64,000 bases of DNA from Siphonodentalium dalli (taxonomy: Eukaryota > Mollusca > Scaphopoda > Gadilida > Siphonodentaliidae), in NCBI GenBank assembly GCA_032622095.1, contig CP136063.1, forward strand, positions 36,864,106 through 36,928,105. The letters run 5' to 3'. The translations under genes and the position numbers were made by a program. The stretch's first letter is position 1. Each line of letters begins with the position of its first letter. Of the stretch, positions 53,516-64,000 are shown piece after piece. The notes under the pieces are model-generated. The model worked only from the letters and a program-made list of their open reading frames with translations. It was not told the DNA's origin and searched no databases.

Positions 53516-54101
53516 CTTGGCTGTGATATGCGTATGGATACGGGCCCTTCTTTCCCACTCGAAGAGTTCGTGTCACCGGTCTAATGCTAACGTCGTTGGC
53601 AATCATAAATACCCTGCCAGCCAATCCGTTGACATCCAAATCTTGTACGACAAGTGCATCCAGTTGAAGCTTTTTGTCATCTCGCGTAAAAACGAATCGT
53701 GTTTCGCCAACCACATTCATATGTGATTTCCCATAAGCCTGTATAGCCCTATGATTTGGCTTTGTAACTTTTAGGACTAGACGAGATGCCACTGAAGACT
53801 TCAACATATTTGTCTCTGCCCCAACATCTATAGTTAATTTCACGGTGTTGTTCTTGAATATCGGAGATTTCCTAACTTGAACGGTTCTCGCATGCGAATG
53901 GTCGCCGCTAAATTCGTCTGGTGTCAGAGTGTTAGACAGTGATACTAAGTCACAGGTTGCCTTGAAAACCGCACATTCATAATTGAGAATGGCAGGAGCG
54001 CGCATTGTAGGTTTAAATAACCAATAAGGACAAGTTGGTGATGTGAACAGGGTACAGTCAGTGGTCGGAACTAATGCATTATGTACTACGATATCGGTCA
54101 C
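53400..54101 (-). pseudogene. Gypsy-like aspartic protease region
   Basis: The frame holds IDVGAETNML near residues 92-101, the D-x-G active-site form of a retroelement aspartic protease (usually DTGA, here DVGA). It is followed by strands typical of the fold, including the VVQDLDVNGLAGRVF region. The C-terminus overlaps the next frame, which suggests a frameshift near 53510. Confidence 0.65.
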
Positions 54102-54857
54102 CGAAGCGTAGGAGTAGCACTAGTCTTGGTGGTGATACTCAACTGACGTATTCACCGAATATCAGCCCGTATGTGACGTTTCCGGTTGTCGCGGTTACGT
54201 CATCTCAAATGAATGTGTCAACACAGATAATATCATCGGTGTGTACAGCTGAAGCCAACTTAACTGTTATATCGTGTTCCACAGAAACAGAACAGTTATC
54301 GTTGTCATCAGATGTAAATGGTACAGGGTATATAGCAAGCATCGTACCACGTAGGAGTAGTACTGATGAACATTTTGGCACATGCATCATACTACACCAC
54401 AGGCATATAGCCACGCGACCGTCACTGAGACAGGTTAAACTAGTTCGGTTGGACATAGCGATTATGGATAAGTTTTCACAATCGACGATACAACGAAATT
54501 CAACCATAGTTCTCTTGTTTCAGTTACTGAAACTAAACTGGGGGTATCCCGGGAGAAAACAAGTTCGGGTGTTGTTTCTGAACATTCAACGGTGATTGTT
54601 TCGCCACCCGGTCGGCGGAAACGTCAGATTATGATTGATTTCAAGAACGATAATAATCCACAATGTAAAGGTTTAAGCGTCTTAACATCATCACAGTTGG
54701 ATTCGGTACTGGTTTTCAGTTTCCAAGAGTCAAGCTCAATCAAAGGAATTAACCAACATATTGAGTGAACAATTGTGCAGTCACCACTGATACTCAAGTT
54801 ATAGTTTTAAAATTCACTAACTTACATTAATTATTTTAAAAGGGGGAATAGTGTTGT
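54102..54857. other. Probable gag-side remnant of the gypsy-like element
   Basis: Frames on both strands (54074-54595 plus, 54205-54507 minus) show no domain I recognise. Position suggests gag or 5' sequence of the retroelement. A 24-nt segment, AATTAACCAACATATTGAGT and four more bases at about 54749, is shared with 10371. Confidence 0.4.
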
Positions 54858-55095
54858 GAAATTGGGTTTCTAATCAATATACCAACAACTTGATTTGGGA
54901 GGGCGTTATGGTTTATTAACGGCCCTCCAGAAATGATTAACAGCCCGAGGGGTTCATTAAAGGCCCGAGACGAAGTCGAGGGCATTTAATGGCCCGAGGG
55001 CTGTTAATCATTTCTGGAGGGCCGTTAATAAACCATAACGCCCGACAAAATCAAGTTATTACTATTATTACCACTTTCTGAAATGAAACCCAACT
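54858..55095. mobile_element. Palindromic MITE with 143-nt hairpin
   Basis: 54901-55043 is almost a perfect palindrome. Arms begin GGGCGTTATGGTTTATTAAC and end with its reverse complement. The tip is GGCCCGAGACGAAGTCGAGG. Shorter TTGGGTTTC / GAAACCCAA repeats lie at the outside ends. No coding capacity. Confidence 0.75.
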
Positions 55096-56108
55096 AGAAC
55101 ATAGATGAGTGAGTAAGCAACAATATGTCAAATGAAATACATGTAATAACTCTTTTTTTCAAAACGATCACAATTCAAACCATGTGTCGTCTGTTTGTTG
55201 TCAAACAAATTGTCACGTGACTAATTATATTATTTACCACGAAAATATGGACAAATCTAACGAAAATTCAGTCAGAAATCTAATTTATTCCATTTGTTAG
55301 GTAACACTTACTTGTTGTTGGTCTGTTATTACATAATTTACATCTACTACAGTAAAATTTCAGTTTTATTCTTAATAATATACTATAAACTTGTTTTAAC
55401 AGAAATTCCGAAATCCGAAATAAGGTTGCGTTCGATTGGATTTCTAGCAAATCGCAAACCGGATGCGGGCCGTTAATATCGTTAAAGATGGATGATCTCT
55501 TTAAATAACAAATTTTAAATAGTTGCGTTGGTATAAAATAATAGATATGAACTGAAGACCTATGTCCGGAAAAGCTTCTATCAATTAATATTGATTTTAT
55601 TTCGAATATTAAATCGGGCTCATTTATGTTACTATTTTTAGAACCGACCATTCGGATGAGACCGTATTGCGATATAGAGCACTGGGCTGTTCCTATGGCT
55701 ACGCAACGAATGTCAGATGTCACAGATTGGTTGTTTGTACTGTTTTGTTCCACAGATATAAGCGATAATGAGTATAATTAACGTTTATTTGTGACAAAAT
55801 TGCACAATATAATTTCTGGTCTCTGTTAACAGTAACCAATATTGTTCGTTAGCTGAACAAACACACCTTTTTAGACCAGAAAATATTCGAAATAAAATTA
55901 ATATTAATCGATAGAAGCATTTCCGGACAGGAGTCTTCGATTCAGATCTAATATTTTATACCCCGGTAACTATATAATACATGTTTACAAAGAGATAATC
56001 CACCTTTAACGCCGCATCCGGTTTGATGCCGGGCGTTATGGCTTTTTGCCGTTCGGGTAAAATACTGTTAATCTACTAGAGAACGCCCTCTAAAGTGGTA
56101 ATAATGGA
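55065..56108. mobile_element. Possible composite element carrying a nested MITE
   Basis: ATTATTACCACTTT (about 55068) is mirrored by AAAGTGGTAATAAT (about 56095), and GGGCGTTATGG recurs at 56031. A complete MITE (55482-56009) is inserted inside at TTAA, between CGGATGCGG-type sequences. The outer boundaries rest on a 14-bp match and are uncertain. Confidence 0.4.
55482..56009 (+). mobile_element. Kolobok/T2-like MITE (copy F), complete
   Basis: 528 bp. It starts TTAAAGATGGATGATCTC and ends AGATAATCCACCTTTAA, with TTAA on both sides. The 157-codon minus-strand frame here recurs in the other copies and is not a gene. Confidence 0.9.
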
Positions 56109-56560
56109 AGATAATTCAATCGGAAGTGACAGGAGCCGGAGCGGCGATAAGTTTGTACCGGAAAGTGAACCAGAAGTATGACGAGATCGACAAAAAAAGA
56201 GAACTAAAAGAGAAACCAAACTGAACACATCGTTATTTGCTGTTGCTATTTTCATTATTATCTGATACAATCTTCACGGTATGCATATATATATTGGTAA
56301 GTATTAACCTCATTATCTCGTACATGTAATACTATAACTTCCCGTACAGAAACTGCACATGTGCTTTGGGTAGAAACAGGTTAGAACGGGTTAGATTTAT
56401 GTTAGTTTCATATGTTAATCAGACCTGCTACATTAGCAACATGTTAGTTCTAGTGTGCATCACATTTCTAAGCTGATTGCTCACATTAGCACAACTTAGT
56501 AATTTTATTAGGGTAGTTTTTCTCCCAGCTTGTCCAGAAAACTAACGTGAGCACATGTTA
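56109..56560. other. No gene recognised
   Basis: AT-rich, with scattered GTTAG motifs that grade into the following tandem repeat. Confidence 0.5.
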
Positions 56561-56880
56561 GAATTATGTTAGAAATCTGTCTTATATTATTCACGGGACT
56601 TCTACTTTGTTTAATTCAGCGGAATATTCTAAGTCCAACTTTCTAACATGAGTGCACACTAGTATTTATGTTAGTAATGTGTCTTATACTATTCACGGAT
56701 ATTTGCCGCTCTTAAAAAAATTAGCGAATATTCTAAGTCCAACTTTCTAATGTGAGTGCACACTAGCATTTATGTTAGTAATCTGTTTATACTATTCATG
56801 GAATATGTTTTTTAATAAAATTAGCGAATATTCTAAGTCCAACTTTATGACATGTCGAGTGCATGTTAGGACAGCTTAGA
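56560..56880. repeat. Tandem repeat of about 100 bp, three copies
   Basis: GAATATTCTAAGTCCAACTT starts at 56622, 56726 and 56826 (spacings 104 and 100). Each copy is followed by GTGCACACTAG or a variant and by ATGTTAGTAAT. More degenerate GTTAG units extend upstream. Confidence 0.85.
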
Positions 56881-57799
56881 ATTTTTACTTTGTTCTAGAA
56901 AAATATTAAATCCCGAAAAAATTACATTAAATTAAATTACAGATAGAGAATTATATTGCATTTTGATCATAATAATTGTGTTACTCTTTACTCTCCGCGA
57001 CTTTATATAAAATTGGACACTCGAGCTATATATTATGAAGTACTTACATGATGTAAAATGCATTTCTGAGTTGATCATAGTTCGACTGTTTTCTGCATGA
57101 GTCAAATCAGTATGGCTTCTTGATGCTTGGACCATTGCTCATTTTGAGAATTGAATTTTCACACTATATATATTAAAAGGTTCAAAAGGGACCCCAAATA
57201 TAAGGAGAAGATATCACACCACACTTTGCCTTCGACTTCAGCAGAAACAAGTAAATCAACAAGTAAATATGTAGTGTAAATTAATCAGAATTTTATGTCA
57301 AATATTGACATACTTTATGATAAATTAGTATATTACACTAAATATATGAAATTATATTTATATCAACTTTCAGATATTGGATCAAATATTATTGACCACA
57401 TTTCATTAATATTAAACAAAGCTTTTCCACACCGCAATTAAGTAAAATAAAAAAGGAACTTTAGCACAGACAATTACTAACATGAAATATCCGTAAATTT
57501 ATTATGATGTTGTTTACTTTAAAAGTTCCATTTTACACTTTATTGGAAACGTTCGGATGTTAATTACCCACAACAACGTTTTCAGTCATTTCGCTCAGTA
57601 TAGAGTTATCTCTCTTTGGTGTGTTAAGTATGAAACCCTGCTCAATAAATCTGCGCATGCCAGTCATAGAGTCATAGAGTTATCTCCCGATACATCGCAC
57701 ACAGGCTCATCTAACATTCAGCGTAGGCATATTTTCTGTGGGCCAGCTGGCCCACACACGGTAGTATACTCGTTTATATATTGACACCCTCACGGTGGT
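56881..57799. other. No gene recognised
   Basis: Very AT-rich spacer with short frames only. Confidence 0.5.
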
Positions 57800-58110
57800 A
57801 GTAGATAAGATAAGATTTATTGCATAGAACACCACATTCTGACCCTGTTAATCTGGAGATTATCATAGACCATGGAATGAAAATCCAAAGCTGTCATTGC
57901 TCTGCAACGTTTGAGGTAATACATAATTTTGGTAAATGTTGGAAGGTTATGTGTCCTTATACACATTTCGCAAATGTTCTGGCCCCGGGAGTTGGACATT
58001 TTCGAATACAGAGCAAAAGTTTATATGAAAAAATATACCGCCGGCCCAGGTGGTTCCTTACACCGTGATATTCCATTATTTAGACCACATTCCGTAAATA
58101 ATACCAAAGG
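57800..58110 (-). mobile_element. Possible LINE 3' end in minus orientation
   Basis: On the minus strand the segment ends AATAAATCTTATCTTATCTAC (57803-57823 region), which resembles the tail of the LINE at 9052-9079. The 60-codon minus frame (57817-57999) has no domain I can name. Confidence 0.45.
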
Positions 58111-58257
58111 TCGATAAATAATTATTCATTATAAATGGATTCCTCTAAAAACAATCAAAACCTTATCAGGAAATTGTACAATTCATTATACAATAAATAT
58201 GTGCGTATAGACCCACGATTTAAAATATGCAGACGTCAAAGGTTTACTTAGGAATAT

Positions 58258-59725
58258 GTGATCAACGAGATTGTTTATTATACAAATTTGCAGTATCAAA
58301 ACATGTGCAGAAAGAATGGATTTATATTTGTTGACAACTGTTTAACATTCCTTTCACACGGCAGGATTAGAGTAGATTTGTTCAGAGACAATTGGCACCC
58401 AAATAGAGATGGTTATAAAGTTCTGGCATTGAATATCAATACCCCCAGGAGGAAATGAATGAAATCGCAGTGGACATATGTGATGATGATACAGTGATGG
58501 ATCGGCGTGCAAACTTTTCAGGGGAACACCGGCAGATGTATCGGGAAATGCGTCCCAAGACATCATCTGTGGCGACCAGATCAACTGAGCGAGACACGGG
58601 TACTGGCAATGAGATGGGACTTGCCTTCGGACATTGGAATATCAATTCCTATCGACACGAGAATGTTCGTCAGAATGAAGAACAGTGTTTTCAAAGTGTT
58701 AGAACAGATGAGCTATCTTTTTGTTCACAGCAACTAGCACAAATTCTGAAATAGATTAATAACCAACATAAACCTCAGTAGGTAACTTTTTTAAATACAT
58801 ATATATGCATATATCATATATCTAGATTGTTTTATTTATTTACAATATTACCGTACTAACAAATCAATTGCGTAGCAGTATAGTCGCATAAATCTATTAT
58901 GCGTGGTAACACGATTTATAATATAAGTTTATGATTCGTTTACGATAATAATTGCGCGGCTATATATTGGTCCAATTATATACGCAAAATGGTATAATTG
59001 TTTTGTTGAAACAGCGTCTGGATACTTAAAATTAACGAGGTAGACTAGTGTTGAAACGATGGTCTAAAGAGTTTAAAGATATATACAATGTGACTGGAAT
59101 ATATGCCTATTTCAATTTTGACGTTCATATATAGACTATTCCCGACAGTCCTTTTCGAATATCGTTACATATATACACATATGAGCTCTCTTTCGCAAAA
59201 CCATAGCCGTCGGCGGAAAATTGCATATACTGCCTGGAATGCGCAAGGCTTTGTGAATAAAATTACCGATGAAGATTGCCGAAAGCATTTAGAAAAATAT
59301 GATTTTATAACGATATCAGAAACCTGGCACCACTCTGTGGATGATATATAAATGCCAGGGTACTGCTGCTTTGATCTTAGTAGAGGGTCAAATAGTACAA
59401 TCAGAGGAGGAATTGCCTTTTATTGTAAGAATAAGTATAAGTCTTCTAGAGTATTGTAATTAAATCAATACGCAATATGGGTTGAATTTTGTGGCAGTAT
59501 CTTCAATATGCAATCGAATGTAGTATTTATATCCATATATATTCCTCCTGCGAACTCGACTTTCTGGGCTCATAGTAGCAATTACGATTCCGTGTACGAC
59601 AGCATTGAAACACTTTTAAAAGATTGTAAGTCGGACGACTTTGTTATCTTGGGAGGGGATTTTAACTCGAGAACAGCGAAACGGTCCGATTATGTTACAG
59701 ACGATTGCGATAGGTATGGCCCCCT
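58258..59725 (+). pseudogene. Second LINE copy: SGNH end and endonuclease, truncated
   Basis: 58258-58458 contains FRDNWHPNRDG, the Asp-x2-His block of the ORF1 SGNH domain, and 58455-58754 matches the ORF1 C-terminus of the first LINE (TDELSFCSQQLAQIL). 59103-59351 encodes the endonuclease start (AYTAWNAQGFVNK, ISETWH), and 59508-59725 has the GGDFNSRTAKRSDYVTDD block. Frame breaks occur at 59351 and near 59460. Similarity stops at about 59725, and reverse transcriptase is absent. Confidence 0.8.
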
Positions 59726-59913
59726 TATGTTTAAAATGGTTGGGGAAAAAGAGATAAATATAGGATCTCACATGAGTTTCTATTTTATACGGAATTTATC
59801 AACCGAGTTCACTAAATTCGACGTCATCGCACGCGCTGATATTAAACGTGTCTATTACCGATAATTATGAAACTGCTTTTATGGCCAAATTATGTGATAA
59901 AAACGATTATTTT

Positions 59914-60101
59914 AAAGACCTATTTTGAAGTGTGTGTGTAAATATAACAAATAAATGTTTGTTTTCAGAAATGCATTCACCATGAACTCGCGGTTATATA
60001 CTGTCACATTTCTTGCAGCAACAACGCGTTCATGATGCATGCATTTCTGAAAACAAACATTTATTTGTTATATTTACACACACACTTCAAAATAGGTCTT
60101 T
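59914..60101. repeat. Inverted repeat with about 63-bp near-perfect arms
   Basis: The arm at 59914-59976 (AAAGACCTATTTTGAAGTGT and onward) is matched by its reverse complement at 60036-60098. The loop is about 60 bp. A segment of the flank (TACGGAATTTATCAACCGAG) occurs directly at about 59795 and 60255, so the foldback probably sits within a duplicated element. Confidence 0.85.
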
Positions 60102-60359
60102 AAAATAATAGTTTTTATCTCTTTTTCCCCAACCATTTGTTAAATATACTCTGTTGATACATTGAAGCTTTTGCAAAAATAATGAACAAAATTATTGTAT
60201 TTTGTATTGTTAATTTGTAATATAAAGAGGATCTCAAACGAGTTACTATTTTATACGGAATTTATCAACCGAGTTCACTAAATTCGATTTGAGCCGAGCC
60301 GATCCGAGCAGCATGACGTCATTGCATGCGACGATATTACTCGTGTCTATTACGCTCGA

Positions 60360-60950
60360 ATATTACATAAGAAAATAGTGCTAATCTTGTGATAAAATCT
60401 GTTGATACATTGAAGCTATAGTAACTGTTATTATGTTTATTACCTATCTAACGATCATTAACGATAAGCAAGTCATTACTTTTAACTTTTATAACAAAAA
60501 AAATAATGTCACTTCACTGTTGACAATGATATTGTGAATGTCACTGTACCGACTGTAACTCACTGCTGATATAGGTAATAAAAAAAAATATTTTTAAATT
60601 TTATTATATGCTAACCTATTAAATATATATAGTCTACATCATGTTGAGAGCCAAAAATTACTAACACTTATGTTCTAGGTCAGGCATATAATAAAAATAA
60701 TTCCAATGGTTTTTAAGGATACCAAATTATTTCATTTGTGACTTGTCACTCGTTGAAAATTTATATGTTCACTGCTGGTCACCCATTAAATAATTATCGA
60801 ATCCACGTAAAACCCATAGATATCCTCTATATATTATATATATATTCGTAATTATCTTCTAACTATCTTCCTATATTCTTAATAAACGTTGAAAAAAACT
60901 TTGAAGTATTTTAATGGCCAGCATGTTGGGTTAAGGGCAGATCATACTTC
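60360..60950. other. No gene recognised
   Basis: AT-rich spacer between two foldback elements. Confidence 0.5.
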
Positions 60951-60952
60951 CC

Positions 60953-61275
60953 AGGTCCCTGGAACAAATTGTGACACACATTACCCTTTAGGACTAATAT
61001 AAGAGTAAATGTTACTAACTCTTTCAGTATAAATTCTACTACCTCCGAGATCCTACCACAAAATTGAAAATGATTATTAAAAATCCAATTGGTTGTTCGT
61101 TCGAGAGATATATTTATCTTCATTTTTATATATATATATATTTTGCAACTTGGTTGATTACAAACGAAGTTATGGTTGATTACAAGCAAAGTCGTGGCAT
61201 TACATTGATCACATCCTGAAAGAAATCGACCTTAAGTCCTAAAGAGTGCATGTGGGTCACAATTTGTTCCAGGGA
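60953..61275. mobile_element. Foldback MITE with 40-bp inverted ends
   Basis: TCCCTGGAACAAATTGTGAC at about 60956, continuing to TTTAGGACT, is mirrored by AGTCCTAAAGAG, continuing to GTCACAATTTGTTCCAGGGA, ending at about 61275. The interior contains a (TA)n run and no gene. Confidence 0.8.
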
Positions 61276-62447
61276 CGATTTCGAGTTTTTCGGTCTGTGT
61301 CTATATTGTAACGACACATTTTCTGTCATTAATATCTTAAGATATAGGGGCCTTTAGGGGGTATTTGGATCTCTAGTTTAACGACATTTTTCGGTCTTCG
61401 ACAGCTATATGGAAGAAGTTCATCTTTTCACTGCATAGAACAGAAAAGAGCGTTCCGTCTATTTCTGCATGATACAGTGGAAATACAGATCGTGTGTTTA
61501 ATTTCTTAAATTCTGTGCGAACAATTGAAAACATCGGGAAAATAACTTACCACGGAAAGTAATTTTGAGGGCATATATGAAGTTTATCAATATTTTGTTG
61601 TATTTCTCAACATATATCTTGTGCCTCCTCCCAAATTAAGCAGACAAAATAAGCTTGATTGTTCGACACTCGCGGTTCTGACTGTCCCCGAATTATCCTG
61701 GGACAATCGGAACCATGTGCGTCGACACTAAAAATGTTATGATTAAAGTGATGTGAACCCCCCCCCCCCCCCGATTCCGAATGGAATAACAAATAGTTAT
61801 GCCAAAATAGGTTATTTTCATAAATTTGATTCCAAACAATCAGAAAACAGGGTCAATGTTATAACCGAAATATACTCATAGTCCAGTGCATTTATGGTTT
61901 TACCCAGAACTAATTGCAACAGAATTGTTTTTTGCTGGAATTGGTGCATATACCCTCCGTAAACAACATACTAAAAATCGGCAAAAATCGGAAAAAGGGA
62001 AATTAGTGAATTTCGTGAAAAAAAAATTGGGAAAATTTGGTCAAATCATCAATATATGGATTTTCATGAATGTATATAAAAATTTGTGAAGGCCCTTTAA
62101 ATTGGAGATTTTGCATGCATGCTTCCAGCTCCTCCGGGATTAAGTCAACATACATAAACATAATTTCTTAGACAGTGGATCCTTTGCATGTATATAAATT
62201 CACCATTATATTTAACGGTGTCCTCTCGTTGGAGAGATATAAATTTAGTAGCACAGCTTCACGGATAAGATATATCAGAACCAGATGTATCCTGGGTTTG
62301 TTTTCAGCGAATTATCCTAAAGCCAATTATGTTGTTACAATTATATGTGTGATGGGGATACGGTGTTATTCTGACAAGGTGATTAAGGACTGACCTGGGA
62401 CGCGTAAATAGGGCAACGGCTTTCTGTCAAATATAAACATCTTTTTG
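61276..62447. other. No gene recognised
   Basis: Short frames without domains. A homopolymer C run of 14 lies near 61759. This is ordinary spacer as far as I can see. Confidence 0.5.
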
Positions 62448-64000
62448 TCACTCCATTTCAATGTTGTTAGGAGAGCAGCATGCATATACAGTCGGCTGTG
62501 AGTCGCTGGCTGCAGACCCTTCAAGATACACACATACTTGTTTTATTTCTCTAACGTCTATAGCCACCTCCTTAGAAGTGGAAGAATGCATTGGCCGGCA
62601 AAAAGCCAACATGTGTTTCATTTGAAAGTCTTGTGTGTTGTCATTAAATGGGAACAACTGTTCTGATCTTTCTTCCAACATTGAAACTACGGCCAGCACA
62701 TTTCTCTCCGAGTGAACTTGGTCGTTATATAGGATGAATTGTTCGATTTGGCCAATGTTGTCATCAGAGAATATCACAGTAAAATTATTTCTGACACTGA
62801 CGCGCGAATAGTCTCTGGAATGCACGATTTTTCCTTTCAGACACAACCGCTTGAACAGACCGATGCGGCCAATGGGTACCGCATCAATGTAATCCGACAA
62901 TGCATTGAATATGTCCGTCGATACACGATTGATGTCAAGTGTTACAATCAGTCCCAATGCACAACATCCGACGAAAAGCTCTGTTTTATTTTTGGAATCA
63001 TTGCTGTTGATGTTTCTGATAAATTCATTGAATTTTGTGTTGGAGTTAACATCAACAAATTCTTTCCTCAGTGCCGATAACCCGTGTATTATCGAAAACG
63101 AATCAATTATTTGAGAATAAACGCACTGGGAGCCCCTTATCAACTTTAGCAAAAAACCATTCGCATCTTCGAATGGAAAACACGAATAAGCCCAGAGTGG
63201 GCCCAGTCGGCGGACATTGTCTGTTAGATGTAGCAAGAAATGAATATTTAATGTCTGAAAGCGTTCCTGGTACAATTCGGAGAAAATTGCCACAAAATTT
63301 TCTAAAAGGTCCTCAGCATAATCTAATTCCAGAGGGCTAATTGACGTCTTCAGAATAATGTATATCGCTTCGCTCAACATCAAGAAGTGTTCATATCTCG
63401 GCTGGCTTATTATGCCCTTAAGTATGACTGGTCCATAATATAAGAGAAAAGATTTGTATTCCGACGCTTTCCAATATTTGATGTCTGACAGGCCACGTGG
63501 GGCTCGCTTAATAAATAATGGAGGCTTCATATGACGCATCAGAGAACTCACTTCTTCCGATTTTGTGTGCGATGAGTACTGTTGTTTGGAAAATTCCTTT
63601 GAAAACCACAATGATATAAGTCTTTTGGTAATGCCCAAAAGAACGCAATGCATATAGTCAATGCAGTCCCCTTTGACAAAATCATACGCGCAAAGTTCCG
63701 TTAATATACATGGTCCTTTTAAACCTTTTCTGTGTTTTTTGTTTTTTTCATGCCCTTTCTGGACACAGTCGGCACAACCAGCGTGCGTTCGTCCTGGTGA
63801 TGTGGGACCGTCAAACTTGAACGGAAATACGTGCGACCGACCTTTACCCGACACAGCAGTCTGTCCCAATTGCTCACATTGAGGACAGCTACCTTCTCCA
63901 TTGAACTGCATCATATTATTCACCAGACATTTTGCCGGCAAGTCGGCAGTTGAACATAGCAGGTGACCCCGAACTGTGATTTGCTGCTCTGCAGTTCCTT
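62448..64000 (-). CDS. EnSpm/CACTA-like transposase, C-terminal part
   Basis: The frame is open from the right window edge (no ATG needed; the codon at 63941 is TTG) to a stop at 62448. It begins with a VRGHLLCSTADLPAK segment and a Cys-rich CPQCEQ...CADC region, typical of the Transposase_21 family. DYMHCVLLGITKRLISLWF (about residues 95-113 from 63941) follows, with the acidic Asp and His. HFLLHLTDNVRRLGPLWAYSCFPFEDANGFL (described by its HLxDxVRxxGP and PFED residues, about 235-265) resembles the DUF4218-like region of EnSpm transposases. About 500 codons are uninterrupted here, so this copy may be recent or retained. The N-terminal part lies outside the window. Terminal CACTA repeats were not seen. 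Confidence 0.75.
   Translation of the reverse strand, partial: GTAEQQITVRGHLLCSTADLPAKCLVNNMMQFNGEGSCPQCEQLGQTAVSGKGRSHVFPFKFDGPTSPGRTHAGCADCVQKGHEKNKKHRKGLKGPCILTELCAYDFVKGDCIDYMHCVLLGITKRLISLWFSKEFSKQQYSSHTKSEEVSSLMRHMKPPLFIKRAPRGLSDIKYWKASEYKSFLLYYGPVILKGIISQPRYEHFLMLSEAIYIILKTSISPLELDYAEDLLENFVAIFSELYQERFQTLNIHFLLHLTDNVRRLGPLWAYSCFPFEDANGFLLKLIRGSQCVYSQIIDSFSIIHGLSALRKEFVDVNSNTKFNEFIRNINSNDSKNKTELFVGCCALGLIVTLDINRVSTDIFNALSDYIDAVPIGRIGLFKRLCLKGKIVHSRDYSRVSVRNNFTVIFSDDNIGQIEQFILYNDQVHSERNVLAVVSMLEERSEQLFPFNDNTQDFQMKHMLAFCRPMHSSTSKEVAIDVREIKQVCVYLEGSAASDSQPTVYACCSPNNIEME

Larger units (their letters stand above)
50681..54101 (-). mobile_element. Ty3/gypsy-like retrotransposon, broken
   Basis: Read on the minus strand, the order is protease, reverse transcriptase, RNase H region and integrase, as in Ty3/gypsy elements. 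The coding part is split into at least six frames. I could not find LTRs, a primer-binding site or a clear gag, which should lie at 54102-54850. The copy is non-functional. BEL-type elements share the gene order, so the superfamily is only probable. Confidence 0.75.

Noticed and set aside
54074-54595. 173-codon plus-strand frame beside the gypsy-like element
   Set aside because: It is Ser/Thr-rich without a domain, and the region is more simply a decayed part of the element.

Overview
This window is eukaryotic and repeat-rich. The genes are C2H2 zinc-finger genes, and the mobile elements (a non-LTR retrotransposon whose ORF1 has an SGNH/GDSL domain, a Ty3/gypsy-like element, Kolobok/T2-like MITEs with TTAA targets, Helitron ends, an animal EnSpm/CACTA transposase) are typical of a marine invertebrate. 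A mollusc, perhaps a bivalve, is my best guess, but the sequence does not prove it. I see no bacterial operons, tRNA, rRNA or CRISPR array.

Layout. 1-0.9 kb: a degenerate minisatellite of about 45 bp and a small foldback MITE. 1.1-2.6 kb: a decayed zinc-finger gene on the minus strand. 2.8-9.1 kb: a near full-length but frameshifted LINE. 9.2-13.6 kb: nested transposons, namely a 1.44-kb TTAA element, a 49-bp tandem repeat seeded from its end, and a MITE split by three Helitrons joined head to tail. 13.65-16.34 kb: a long foldback element. 16.3-18 kb: a zinc-finger gene (copy 1). 18.4-19.8 kb: three Kolobok-like MITEs. 21.1-24.4 kb: a broken gene for a FEN1/XPG-like nuclease with a Cys-rich tail. 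24.9-25.7 kb: a LINE 3' remnant.

25.7-44.4 kb is the dominant object: about 18.7 kb of minus-strand tandem 84-bp repeats. Each repeat encodes one 28-residue C2H2 finger, giving about 220 fingers. The base-contacting residues (D at -1, S at 2, H at 3, K at 6) hardly change along the array, and many units carry shared stops or frameshifts. The longest open frame (41.3-44.4 kb) has 1020 codons and 35 complete fingers. Higher-order duplications of 14 fingers and of about 4.53 kb are visible.

46.3-46.7 kb: a decayed finger gene of a different type. 47.4-49.6 kb: a second copy of the 16.3-18 kb zinc-finger locus, cut by a MITE. 50.7-54.1 kb: a broken Ty3/gypsy-like element on the minus strand. 54.86-56.1 kb: a palindromic element with a nested MITE. 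56.6-56.9 kb: a tandem repeat of about 100 bp. 58.2-59.7 kb: a second LINE remnant. 59.9-61.3 kb: two foldbacks. 62.4-64 kb: an EnSpm/CACTA-like transposase that runs off the right edge.

No multi-gene pathway is visible. The unifying theme is tandem expansion of zinc-finger exons in a transposon-dense region. The candidate worth most attention is the homogenised finger array, followed by the FEN1-like/Cys-rich gene and the tandem Helitron inside a TTAA MITE.
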